Source of the DNA: Bordetella parapertussis
GTDB taxonomy: Bacteria; Pseudomonadota; Gammaproteobacteria; Burkholderiales; Casimicrobiaceae
Length of the DNA stretch: 64,000 nt
Assembly: GCA_943331295.2 (NCBI GenBank)
Contig: CALQLA020000021.1
Coordinates: 18,597 to 82,596, forward strand
Direction: 5' to 3'
Part shown: piece after piece, positions 25,152 to 33,086 of the stretch
How the letters are laid out: each line of letters opens with the position of its first letter
Position numbering within the stretch: position 1 is the first letter of the stretch
Translations under genes and position numbers: made by a program
The notes under the pieces: generated by a model
What the model was told of the DNA's origin: nothing
The model's input: only the letters and a program-made list of their open reading frames with translations
The model's database searches: none

Positions 25152-26201
25152 TCAGTTCGCGAATGCCTTCTTCAGGAAGCCGACCGCCGCCTGCGCGGCC
25201 TTGTCCCTCGCCCGCGTGTTGCCCTCGACGGTGGCGCCGATCGCGCCGCAGCCCTTGAGCGCCGCCGTGTACGCATCGCCCTGCAGTCGCGCCCCGGTGG
25301 TCCGGTCGTACGCATAGAGGGTGTCGATGTCGATCTCGAGCGGGCAATCGGCCTTCGTGCGCGTCGCGCCGGCGATGTAGTGGCGCTTGATGTCGTCCGC
25401 ATCGAACTTGTGGTGCGCGCCTTCGATCGCGACGAACTCCACGGGCGTGCCGGCCTTGCCGATCCTGTCGGCGTAGTCCTGGCACGGCCCGATCGGCGTG
25501 TAGTCGTCGGCATCGCCGTGGATGAACAGCATCGGCGCCTTCGAGAACACGCCGGGCTTCACCACCAGCCGGAAGATGCCGGCGCAGCCGCCGCCGTAGG
25601 CGGAGATCGCGGCGGCGAAGCGCAGCCCGTCCGGCAGCTTCTGCGACGCGACGATCTTCTCGACCGACGCGCGCAGCGTCGCGGTGCCGCCGCGCGAGAA
25701 ACCCATGATCGCGATCCGCTGCCGGTCGATGCGCGGGTGCGTCGCGAGCACGCGGAGCGCGGCGAACGCGGCGGCCACGTCCGCCGCGAACGGCACCTGC
25801 GACTGGTCGAGGGCGGTGCTCTGCACGCCGCGCGGGCCGAACATGTCGAGCGTGAACACCGCGATGCCCGCGGCGTTGAATTGCTTCGGCCAGAAATCGA
25901 GCTCCGCGCCGTAGATGCCGCCCGAGCCGTGCACCAGCACGACGGCGGGCACCTTGTCGCTGCCCGGCGGCAGGAACAGGTGGCCCACGATGTTCACCGC
26001 CTCGCCACCCTTGTTGCCCTGCATCAGCTCGGGAAGCGTCTTCGGCGTCCAGCTGGCGAATGCGTAGCGGCCGCCCGGCGGTCCGGCGGCGAATGTGGTC
26101 ACGACCTCGGGCGCCTGCGCGTGGGCGACGAACGCGGCGCAAAGGCCCGCGCCTGCAGCCAGGGCGCGGACGCAACGCATCATCGTTGCAAGGGCATGCA
26201 T
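25152..26201 (-). CDS. Secreted dienelactone-hydrolase-like alpha/beta hydrolase
   Basis: A 349-residue exported hydrolase. The N-terminus (MHALATMMRCVRALAAGAGL, cleavage after AHA) is a signal peptide. The alpha/beta-hydrolase core has AVVLVHGSGGIYG, the nucleophile in IAIMGFSRGGTATL, an acid residue in FIHGDADDYTPIGPC and the histidine in EGAHHKFD. Similar proteins are annotated as dienelactone hydrolase family, but periplasmic location makes a general esterase or a polymer or xenobiotic ester substrate equally likely. The start was placed at the ATG at 26199-26201, since the longer frame adds 10 residues before the signal. Divergent from the crystallin-like gene. Confidence 0.8.
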   Translation of the reverse strand: MHALATMMRCVRALAAGAGLCAAFVAHAQAPEVVTTFAAGPPGGRYAFASWTPKTLPELMQGNKGGEAVNIVGHLFLPPGSDKVPAVVLVHGSGGIYGAELDFWPKQFNAAGIAVFTLDMFGPRGVQSTALDQSQVPFAADVAAAFAALRVLATHPRIDRQRIAIMGFSRGGTATLRASVEKIVASQKLPDGLRFAAAISAYGGGCAGIFRLVVKPGVFSKAPMLFIHGDADDYTPIGPCQDYADRIGKAGTPVEFVAIEGAHHKFDADDIKRHYIAGATRTKADCPLEIDIDTLYAYDRTTGARLQGDAYTAALKGCGAIGATVEGNTRARDKAAQAAVGFLKKAFAN

Positions 26202-26353
26202 ATTTCGGCTCCTCGACAGGACGCTCCACATTGGGGCATCTGCAGTCTATCCGACGCGTGCCGCGAGCATTCCATTTCCTCAACATCCGGATCCCAAGAC
26301 GGCATGATTCGGAGATAATTTCGCATCCGTCGCCATCCTTTCCGGAGACTTCC

Positions 26354-27073
26354 ATGACCCCCGTCCTGCTCCGCACCGCCGTCGCCGCCGCCTGCCTCGC
26401 CGCCAACATCGCCGGCGCCCAGATCGTCCTGTACGAAAACGACAACTACGACGGGCGCACCTTCCGCGCGTCGAACAGCGTGTCGAACCTCAACGACACC
26501 GGGTTCAACGACCGCGCGTCATCGGTGATCGTGCGCGGCGGCCGCTGGCAAATCTGCGACAACGCCTACTTCGGCGGCCGCTGCGAGACGCTCGGCCCCG
26601 GTGAATATCCGTCGCTGCGCTCGATGGGGATGAACGACAAGGTTTCGTCGGTGCGCTCGCTGGGCTGGACGCCGGACGGCGGCGGCGGCTGGAACAGCGG
26701 CAACAACTCGAACAACAATTCCAACAACAACTGGAACAACTCGAACAACAACTGGAACAGCGGCGGGAACTGGGGCTCCGGCAACCGCGCCGTCCTCTAT
26801 TCGAGCTACGACCTGCAGGGCCAGACCTTCGTCGTGAATCCGTCGGGCGTCTCGAACCTCGGCGACACGTATTTCAACGACAAGGCCCGCTCGCTGCGCG
26901 TCGAGTCGGGGTACTGGATCTTCTGCAGCGACGCCAACTTCCAGGGCAACTGCCACACCTACGGGCCCGGCGACTACCCGAACCTGCCGTCCGGGCAGAG
27001 CCACAGCATTTCGTCGGGCCGGCGGGTCTCCAACAACTATCCGTACCGCAGCAATCCGAACTGGGGCAACTGA
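26354..27073 (+). CDS. Secreted protein with two beta/gamma-crystallin domains
   Basis: A 239-residue protein: signal peptide (MTPVLLRTAVAAACLAANIA, cut after AGA), first beta/gamma-crystallin domain at about residues 23-105 (IVLYENDNYDGRTFRASNSV, FNDRASSVIV, EYPSLRSMGMNDKVSSVRSL), an Asn/Gly/Trp-rich linker, then a second domain (AVLYSSYDLQGQTFVV, YFNDKARSLRVESGYWIFC, DYPNLPSG). Such domains often bind calcium through (N/D)(N/D)xx(S/T)S sites; FNDRASS and MNDKVSS fit, the second domain less well (FNDKARS). Likely extracellular or periplasmic structural or stress protein. A GATAAT box at 26314-26319 may be its -10. Confidence 0.85.
   Translation: MTPVLLRTAVAAACLAANIAGAQIVLYENDNYDGRTFRASNSVSNLNDTGFNDRASSVIVRGGRWQICDNAYFGGRCETLGPGEYPSLRSMGMNDKVSSVRSLGWTPDGGGGWNSGNNSNNNSNNNWNNSNNNWNSGGNWGSGNRAVLYSSYDLQGQTFVVNPSGVSNLGDTYFNDKARSLRVESGYWIFCSDANFQGNCHTYGPGDYPNLPSGQSHSISSGRRVSNNYPYRSNPNWGN
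26690..26770 (+). repeat. Low-complexity AAC-rich tract coding the Asn-rich linker
   Basis: Imperfect repeats of AAC and TGGAAC codons encode strings such as NNWNNSNNNWNS between the two crystallin domains. A tract of this kind can change length by replication slippage, so linker length may vary between strains. Confidence 0.75.
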
Positions 27074-27110
27074 CGCACGATGCTTAACTTCCCGAAAACC
27101 GCGGCCGCTA

Positions 27111-27497
27111 GCCTGGTCCCAACCGGTCGGCGACGCGAAGCTCGGCATCCGCGGCCACGTCGCGCGGTCGTGGATCCGCAGCTTCGACGAACCGTCGTCC
27201 TTCCAGTCGTTCAGCGTGGCCGCGAACATCTGCTCGATCCGGGCCGACTACGCGCAGCCCACGTCGTACCGGATCGGCGAGCGCGCCGTGTCGTGGGTCG
27301 CCGATGGCGGCTACGCGGGCTTCTTCGGCGCCAATCGCGATGTGCTCGGCTTCGACGCGGTTGCCGAGGTCGGCGGCGGCATCGAGCTGCCGCTCTACAC
27401 CGACAGGCTGAAATCCGAGCGGCTGCGCCTCGCCGCGGGGTACCTGTTCGGCCCGGACGTGAAGGGCTGGACCATCGGCCTGAGCCTCCGGTACTGA
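27111..27497 (+). pseudogene. C-terminal remnant of an outer-membrane beta-barrel protein
   Basis: An open frame without an ATG at its 5' end encodes about 128 residues, ending GYLFGPDVKGWTIGLSLRY. Alternating hydrophobic strands, glycine-rich turns and a terminal aromatic residue are the signature of an outer-membrane beta-barrel C-terminus. No signal peptide or N-terminal barrel strands precede it: the gene is cut off just after the crystallin gene, and the ATG at 27080 is in a different frame. The first plausible start, GTG at 27216, would give a 93-residue fragment unlikely to form a barrel. It is read here as the tail of a deleted gene. Confidence 0.55.
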
Positions 27498-27575
27498 CCC
27501 GGCGGCCACCGGTCGCGCCCGCCCGCCGCGGCAATGCCGCCGCCCGCGCCTCAATCATCGCCCAGCGAGGAACCC

Positions 27576-28322
27576 ATGATCCACCGCATCGCTCTCGCCG
27601 CATTCGTAATGCTGGCCGCCCAGGCCCCGCTGCCAGGTCACGCGGCCGACGCTCCCGGCATCCGCAGTGAAACCGTCCAGTTCGCCAAGGGCGCGACGTC
27701 GGCGCAGATCCGCGGCTCGATCAAGGGCGACGCCGGCGTCGACTACAGGATCGACGCGCGCGCCGGACAGACGCTCAAGGTCGCGCTGAAGACGTCGAAC
27801 AAGTCGGCCTACTTCAACATCAACCCGCCGGCCTCGGATATGTCGATGTTCGTCGGCAGCACCAGCGGTGGCGACGCCGCGGTGATGCTGCCCTCCGACG
27901 GCACCTACGTCGTGCGCGTGTACCTGATGCGCAACGCCGCGCGGCGCAACGAGACGGCGAGCTACACGCTCACGGTAGGCGTCACCGGCAAGCCCCTGCC
28001 GCCGCTGCCCGCGGCGAAGGACGCGCTCATCCCCGGCACGAAATTCCACGCCTCGGCACAAGTGCCGTGCCTGCCGCCGTTCGAGACGAAGCCGCAGCAG
28101 TGCGAGGCCTTCGTCATCCGGCGCGGCAACGACGGCACGGCGACGGTCGAGGTCCGGCTGCCGAATGCGCTGGTGCGGCGCATCCTGTTCGTCGCCGGCG
28201 TCCCGGTCGCCTCCGATTCGACCGAGCCGCCGACGCACGCGCGCGAAGGCGATCGCACCGTCGTGAAGTTCGGCACGGACGAGCGCTACGAGATACCCGA
28301 CCCGCTGGTCCGGGGCGGCTAG
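27576..28322 (+). CDS. Secreted protein with PPC-like beta-sandwich, unknown function
   Basis: A 248-residue exported protein. The signal peptide is MIHRIALAAFVMLAAQAPLP with cleavage after HAA or HAADA. Residues 30-140 (TVQFAKGATSAQIRGSIKG, DYRIDARAGQTLKVALKTSN, SDGTYVVRVYLMRNAARRNE) form a domain like the bacterial pre-peptidase C-terminal fold; some relatives carry the name inhibitor of g-type lysozyme. Residues 165-245 (ASAQVPCLPPFETKPQQCEA and DERYEIPDPLV) form a second conserved unit with a likely disulphide. A GCGAGG ribosome binding site precedes the ATG. The function is not established; lysozyme inhibition is only a possibility. Confidence 0.7.
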   Translation: MIHRIALAAFVMLAAQAPLPGHAADAPGIRSETVQFAKGATSAQIRGSIKGDAGVDYRIDARAGQTLKVALKTSNKSAYFNINPPASDMSMFVGSTSGGDAAVMLPSDGTYVVRVYLMRNAARRNETASYTLTVGVTGKPLPPLPAAKDALIPGTKFHASAQVPCLPPFETKPQQCEAFVIRRGNDGTATVEVRLPNALVRRILFVAGVPVASDSTEPPTHAREGDRTVVKFGTDERYEIPDPLVRGG

Positions 28323-28380
28323 CGCCGCAGGCACCCGCGGCCACGGCGCGCGCAGACACTCTTCGACCGGGCCGGAACGC

Positions 28381-30645
28381 TCAAGGCGCGCCGAGCAGCA
28401 GGTAGAGGCTCCACCGTCCGGCCCCGGCAAACCCGGCGCCCAGGTACGCCGGACCCAGGAAGGTGTCGGCACCGAGGAATCCCGAGGCGGACCAGAGGGT
28501 GCCCTTCGGCTGCTGCGGGTTGACGCGGTTATCGGCGATCCAGCCGATCTCCGCCGAGCCGCCCGCGTAGATGCCCGAGCCCAGGAGGTCGGGCAGCGGC
28601 AGGATCCGGTTGTAGTACATCGCGCGGCCGAACGCGAATTCCTGCCCCGCCAGCTGGTTGATCCGGTAGCCCGACAGCCGCAGCGGCCCGCCCAGCACGA
28701 ACGACTCGTAGGCCGGCAGGTCGGACCCGAGCGCCGTGCCGCCCGACACGGCGAAGTTCAACGTGTGCCGTCCCCAGCTCTGCGTGACGCGCCCGCCGCC
28801 CTCCAGGCGCTGGTAGTCCTGCGCCGAGCCGAACGACGTCATTGCCGCGTAGGCGGTGCCCGCGAAGTTCCAGCCGTCCTTGGGGAACCAGGCGGCGTCG
28901 GCCTGGTCGACGAACAGCGCGGCACGCAGCCCCGCCGTCGTCTGCCGCAGCGACGGCAGGTCGGACGCCCCGGTGTCGGGCCGCGCGTAGACCTTCGACC
29001 ACACGGGCCCGACGCGCGCCTGGCCCCAGGTGCCCAGCCTCGCGCCGGCGTCGACGCCGACCGAGCCCTGCGAGACCAGGTAGTCGGCGACCTTGTTGTC
29101 GCCTTCGAACACGCTGCGCATCTGCTGCCCGACGCTGGCGTTGGGCGCGACGAACCAGGTCCCGCTCTCGGTCACCGGCTGGAAGAACTGCGTGTAGAGG
29201 TGCGTGTTCTGCCCGACCTGCCCCTCGACCTCGAGCTCGCCGCCCAGGTGGTTGAGCCAGGTGCTGCGGTACTGGACCAGCGCGTTGAACTGGTTGTCGC
29301 CCTTGAAGTCGCTCGCGAGTGCCAGGCCGAAGCGCAGGTAGTCGGAACCCCAGGACTTCTCCTTCGGCTCGATGATCATCGCCCGCGGGCCGGTGTCGCC
29401 GCCGACGATCCGGTAGCTGATGCTCTCGTAGTCCTTGGTGCCGTAGATGCGGCGCAGGTCGGCGCCGACCTTCTCCTCGGTGAGAGGCTCGCCCGGCTTG
29501 CTCTCGACCAGCGCCAGCGCGACGGCGGGATTGGTCTTCTGCAGCCCTTCGATGCGGATCTCGTCGACGGTGCCGAGGCCCTTCGCCGCGACGACCTGCC
29601 GGCCGCGCAGCGCCGCGTACTGCGCGGGCGGCAGGCTGTAGCGCTGCAGCCTGCCGGCCAGCGCGCGGGTCGCCTCCTCGCCGATCCTGATTGCATCCGC
29701 CGAGCGGTCGAACTTGGCCGCGGAGATGTCGCCCAAGTCGGGCGCGATCAGGACGTCCCGGTCACCCATGCTCTTCAACTGCTTCTCGACGTTCTCCATG
29801 CCGAGGAAGTTGACCAGTTGCCCGACGACGGACAGGGCCGACGTGATCTCCGCGCGCTTCAGCGGCGGCGTGGAAATGTTGACGGCGATGACGACGTCGC
29901 CGCAGAGCTTGCGGGCGAGTTCGATGGGCAGGTTGTCGGCGATGCCGCCGTCGACCAGCAGCCGGCCGTCGATTTCCATCGGCGATATGGCGCCCGGCAC
30001 CGACATGGAGGCGCGCATCGCCTGCGCCAGGCTGCCGCGGTCCAGCACCACGGCGCGGCCCGTCTCGATGTCGGTGGCGACGGCGCGGAACGGGATGGGC
30101 AGCTTGTTGAAGTCGGTGATGCCGAACGCCGGCGTGGACAGCGACCGGAAGAACGACTCGATCGAGACGCCGGCGATGACGCCCTTGGGCAGCGCCAGCC
30201 CGCCGTCCTTGACCCCGAACTCCGGCGCGAACAGCGTCTTGTAGTCGTCGATCTTGCGCTTGACGGCGATTTCCGTGCGCGGGGGGTGGTCGCGAAAGAT
30301 CTCGTCCCAGTCGGCCGCGAGCACGAGCGCTTCCATTTCCTGCGGGGTCCGCCCGGCGGCGAACGTGCCACCGACGATCGAGCCCATGCTGGTGCCGGTC
30401 ACGCAGCTGATCGGAATGCGCATCTCGTCCAGCACCTTCAGCACGCCGACATGCGCGATGCCACGGGCGCCGCCCCCGGACAAGACAAGGGCAATGCGGG
30501 GCATCGCCGCATTGCCCGCCACCGGGGACACGACGGGCAGCGCGGGCGAATCCGGCGGCGCCGCGGCCCCGGCGGTCGCCGCCAGGACGAGGGCGAGCCC
30601 GGCGCACAGGGCGAGCGCCCGCTCCAGATTCTTGGCAGTGGTCAT
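28381..30645 (-). CDS. Patatin-like phospholipase with beta-barrel (PlpD-type, type Vd autotransporter)
   Basis: A 754-residue protein in four parts: signal peptide (LCAGLALVLAATAGAAA); patatin domain at about 45-300 with the oxyanion loop LSGGGARGIAHVG, nucleophile GTSMGS and catalytic LVDGGIADN; a POTRA-like domain at about 360-430 (TVDEIRIEGLQKTNPAVALA, KVGADLRRIYGTKDYESISY); and a C-terminal 16-strand Omp85/BamA-like barrel ending GAGRWSLYLLLGAP. This is the layout of PlpD, in which the lipase rides on its own barrel to the surface. A GGGAG site precedes the ATG at 30643-30645. It probably hydrolyses phospholipids outside the cell; the target is unknown. Confidence 0.9.
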   Translation of the reverse strand: MTTAKNLERALALCAGLALVLAATAGAAAPPDSPALPVVSPVAGNAAMPRIALVLSGGGARGIAHVGVLKVLDEMRIPISCVTGTSMGSIVGGTFAAGRTPQEMEALVLAADWDEIFRDHPPRTEIAVKRKIDDYKTLFAPEFGVKDGGLALPKGVIAGVSIESFFRSLSTPAFGITDFNKLPIPFRAVATDIETGRAVVLDRGSLAQAMRASMSVPGAISPMEIDGRLLVDGGIADNLPIELARKLCGDVVIAVNISTPPLKRAEITSALSVVGQLVNFLGMENVEKQLKSMGDRDVLIAPDLGDISAAKFDRSADAIRIGEEATRALAGRLQRYSLPPAQYAALRGRQVVAAKGLGTVDEIRIEGLQKTNPAVALALVESKPGEPLTEEKVGADLRRIYGTKDYESISYRIVGGDTGPRAMIIEPKEKSWGSDYLRFGLALASDFKGDNQFNALVQYRSTWLNHLGGELEVEGQVGQNTHLYTQFFQPVTESGTWFVAPNASVGQQMRSVFEGDNKVADYLVSQGSVGVDAGARLGTWGQARVGPVWSKVYARPDTGASDLPSLRQTTAGLRAALFVDQADAAWFPKDGWNFAGTAYAAMTSFGSAQDYQRLEGGGRVTQSWGRHTLNFAVSGGTALGSDLPAYESFVLGGPLRLSGYRINQLAGQEFAFGRAMYYNRILPLPDLLGSGIYAGGSAEIGWIADNRVNPQQPKGTLWSASGFLGADTFLGPAYLGAGFAGAGRWSLYLLLGAP

Positions 30646-30860
30646 CGCATGCTCCCGTGGATGTCTTAGCCGAATGATGAACCAAAACACCCCCGGCTCG
30701 CACCCGGTCCGCTGCCCGCGTCGATGAGGTCGGCGGACGCCGCCTCGGGCGCGGCGTGGTCGATGCGGGCCCGCGCCACGGGCTCCGCAGCCGGACCGTC
30801 GCCGACGGTCGCCGACGGGATAAGGCCGGGGCAGGAAGCCCGGCCGGGAACCCTTGCCGG

Positions 30861-32954
30861 CTAGGCTTGCCGGCGGCGGGCGAGCCCCGCCAGCAGGATG
30901 ACGATCGCCAGCGCTGCCAGCGACAGCGGCGACAAGGCCGGCGTGGCGATCGCCGACGGCGGGACGATCCCGCCGCTCACTGCCGTCAGCACGACGTCGT
31001 TGCCGGTGCCGCCCGCGTAGCTGATGCGAAACGTGACGTTGCCCGCGACGAAGGTGGCGCCTTCAGGCAGGCCGCTGAAGGTCGTGCCCCCGACCACCGC
31101 ATCGCTGCCGTCGTTGGCGATGATGGTGAACGTCGACCCGTTGAGAGGCACGAAACCGAGCGCGACGTCGAGCGTCCCCCCCAGCGCGACCGTGCCGGTG
31201 ACGCTGGCCTGGTCGTACCCCGTGCCGGCGACGGGGCCGTTGAGCTCGACGTCGAAGTGCGTGCCGGCCGGCATCGCGAGATCGCCCGTGTGGATGATGC
31301 CGGGACCCGCGCCCGGCGCGAGATGGGCGGCACCCGCCAGCGTCACCGCGCCGACCGTGCCGGTTCCGCCGAGCGTGCCGCTGCCGTTGACCGCGACGGC
31401 CGTCGACGCGTCGACGCTGTCGAAGCGGAGGATGCCCGCGTTGACGGTGGTCGGGCCGGTATACGACGTCGCGCCGGTGAGGGTGGTGATTCCGGTCGCG
31501 TCGTGCACGACGCCGATCGTGCCCGCGAGCGGTGACGCGAACGTGTAGCTCCCGTCGGTCTGGCTGAACCTGACGTAGGCGCCCGACAGCGTGCCGGTGA
31601 TGGTGACCGGGGTCGGCAGCGTTCCCGCCGCCGCGCCCGCGCCGATGTCGATGCCGCTCGCCTCGCCGATGGCGATCGCCGTGGCCAAGAGCGCGCCACC
31701 GGTCTTCAGCGCCAGCACGTTGCCGGTCGAACCCGCGACGTTGCCGATCACCAGCGCGTGCGCGTTGAACTGGGAGCCGGCGCCGGCCACCGTGACGTGA
31801 TTGCCGTCGGACGTGGCGTCGTAGCCCAGGAAGCTGTTCCCGGTGACGTTGACGATCCCGCCGCCGGTGATGTCGAGGCCGCTGCCGGTGCCCCCGGCGC
31901 CCGCGCCGACCCGCAGCGTGCCGGAGACGTTCCAGGTCGATCCGGTGCCGTCGACGAAGGCGCCGTTGCCGGTGGGGCTTCCGGTGGCGCCGGTTCCGCC
32001 GCCGATCCGCACGTTCTTGCCCGTGACGACACCGCCGCTCTCGACGTGCAGCTCGTTGCCGTTGCCGCTGCGGCCGACGTAGAGCGTGCCGTTGGCGTTG
32101 GACAGCTGCGACCCGCCGCCGGTGACCCGGATCCGGTTGTTGTTGGCGCCCGTCGTCGCGCCGATCAGCGCGTCCTGCGTGTCGACGGCGACCTTGCCGG
32201 TCCCCGATACCGTCAGTTGATTCCCGCTGCTGGCGTATCCCAGGTACAGCACGCCCGTGCTCGTCCAGAGCGCGCCCGTCCCGGCCACCGTCGCCGTGTT
32301 GTTGGGCGCCGCGGCGACGAGGCCGAGCGTCGCGTCGACGTTGGTCACGTGCCCGCCAGTCTGCACGTTCAGCGCGTTGCCGCCGTCGCCGTAGCCGACG
32401 ACGAGGTTGTTGTTGGCGGTCAGCGTGCCGGTGCCCGACACGGTGGCCGTGTTGCCCGTCGATCCGGCCAGCGCGCCGATGTAGACGTAGCTGGCGGAAG
32501 CCGCGCCGCCGGTGCCCACCGTGAAGACGTTGTTGGCGCCGGCATTGCCGACGTTCAGGTTCTCCACCACGGTCAGCGCGGAGGGAGTGCCGCTGATGAC
32601 GAGGCTGTTGCCGTCGGACGGGCCGTTGACGCCGACGGTGGCGGAATTGCCGCCGCCGTTGACCGTGACCGAACCGCCGGCGCCGATGGTGACGGCCACC
32701 CCCGCGGGATTGTTGACGCCAACCCAGAAGCTGTTGTCGGCGACCTCCGCCGTGGTGATGGCGGGCGGACTGGCATCGAAGATCAGGTCCGTGGCCAGCG
32801 CCTGCCCGCATCCCGCCGCCAGCAGCGCCGAGAGGATTGCCCGGCCGGCGGCCTTGCGTGTCGAGGACGGCTTGCCGCGCGCGGCGGCGTTTTCATGCGC
32901 GACGACGAGCGCCTGGCGGGCGGCGGACCAGACGACGCGGTATCCCTTGTTCAT
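30861..32954 (-). CDS. ESPR-type autotransporter-like passenger with C-terminal sorting-like helix
   Basis: A 697-residue protein. It starts with an extended signal peptide region (MNKGYRVVWSAARQALVVAH) typical of type V secretion, then a hydrophobic core (AILSALLAAGCGQALA). Residues 60-470 are about ten beta-helix-type repeats rich in Gly, Thr, Asn and Val (for example VGNAGANNVFTVGTGG and VLYLGYASSGNQLTVSGTG). An autotransporter-associated strand repeat follows (TTLTGATSYTGPTTVNAGI). Instead of a translocating barrel, the protein ends PALSPLSLAALAIVILLAGL then ARRRQA, a Pro-start, hydrophobic helix and Arg cluster like IPTL/PEP-CTERM sorting signals. CACAGGAGA precedes the ATG. Confidence 0.8.
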   Translation of the reverse strand: MNKGYRVVWSAARQALVVAHENAAARGKPSSTRKAAGRAILSALLAAGCGQALATDLIFDASPPAITTAEVADNSFWVGVNNPAGVAVTIGAGGSVTVNGGGNSATVGVNGPSDGNSLVISGTPSALTVVENLNVGNAGANNVFTVGTGGAASASYVYIGALAGSTGNTATVSGTGTLTANNNLVVGYGDGGNALNVQTGGHVTNVDATLGLVAAAPNNTATVAGTGALWTSTGVLYLGYASSGNQLTVSGTGKVAVDTQDALIGATTGANNNRIRVTGGGSQLSNANGTLYVGRSGNGNELHVESGGVVTGKNVRIGGGTGATGSPTGNGAFVDGTGSTWNVSGTLRVGAGAGGTGSGLDITGGGIVNVTGNSFLGYDATSDGNHVTVAGAGSQFNAHALVIGNVAGSTGNVLALKTGGALLATAIAIGEASGIDIGAGAAAGTLPTPVTITGTLSGAYVRFSQTDGSYTFASPLAGTIGVVHDATGITTLTGATSYTGPTTVNAGILRFDSVDASTAVAVNGSGTLGGTGTVGAVTLAGAAHLAPGAGPGIIHTGDLAMPAGTHFDVELNGPVAGTGYDQASVTGTVALGGTLDVALGFVPLNGSTFTIIANDGSDAVVGGTTFSGLPEGATFVAGNVTFRISYAGGTGNDVVLTAVSGGIVPPSAIATPALSPLSLAALAIVILLAGLARRRQA

Positions 32955-33086
32955 GATGCGTTTCTCCTGTGAGCTCGGCGCCGTTGTCGAGGAGCTCAAT
33001 CGGAGAGGACATGCAACCACCATGAAGTCCGGACCCGCCAAGCCACTGCCGGCTAGACTACCATGAGCGTGCAGGGGTTATTCCGG

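Noticed and set aside
22000..26445. 1481-residue minus-strand open frame
   Set aside because: It crosses three well-supported genes and mixes unrelated compositions; only the 25152-26201 minus gene (in another frame) has real motifs.
26690..26770. CRISPR-like direct repeats
   Set aside because: Repeats are in-frame AAC and TGGAAC codons within a secreted-protein gene, without conserved repeat-spacer lengths.
27080..27670. 196-residue frame from the ATG at 27080
   Set aside because: It is Arg-rich and shifts away from the beta-barrel frame; the barrel-like sequence lies in the neighbouring frame.
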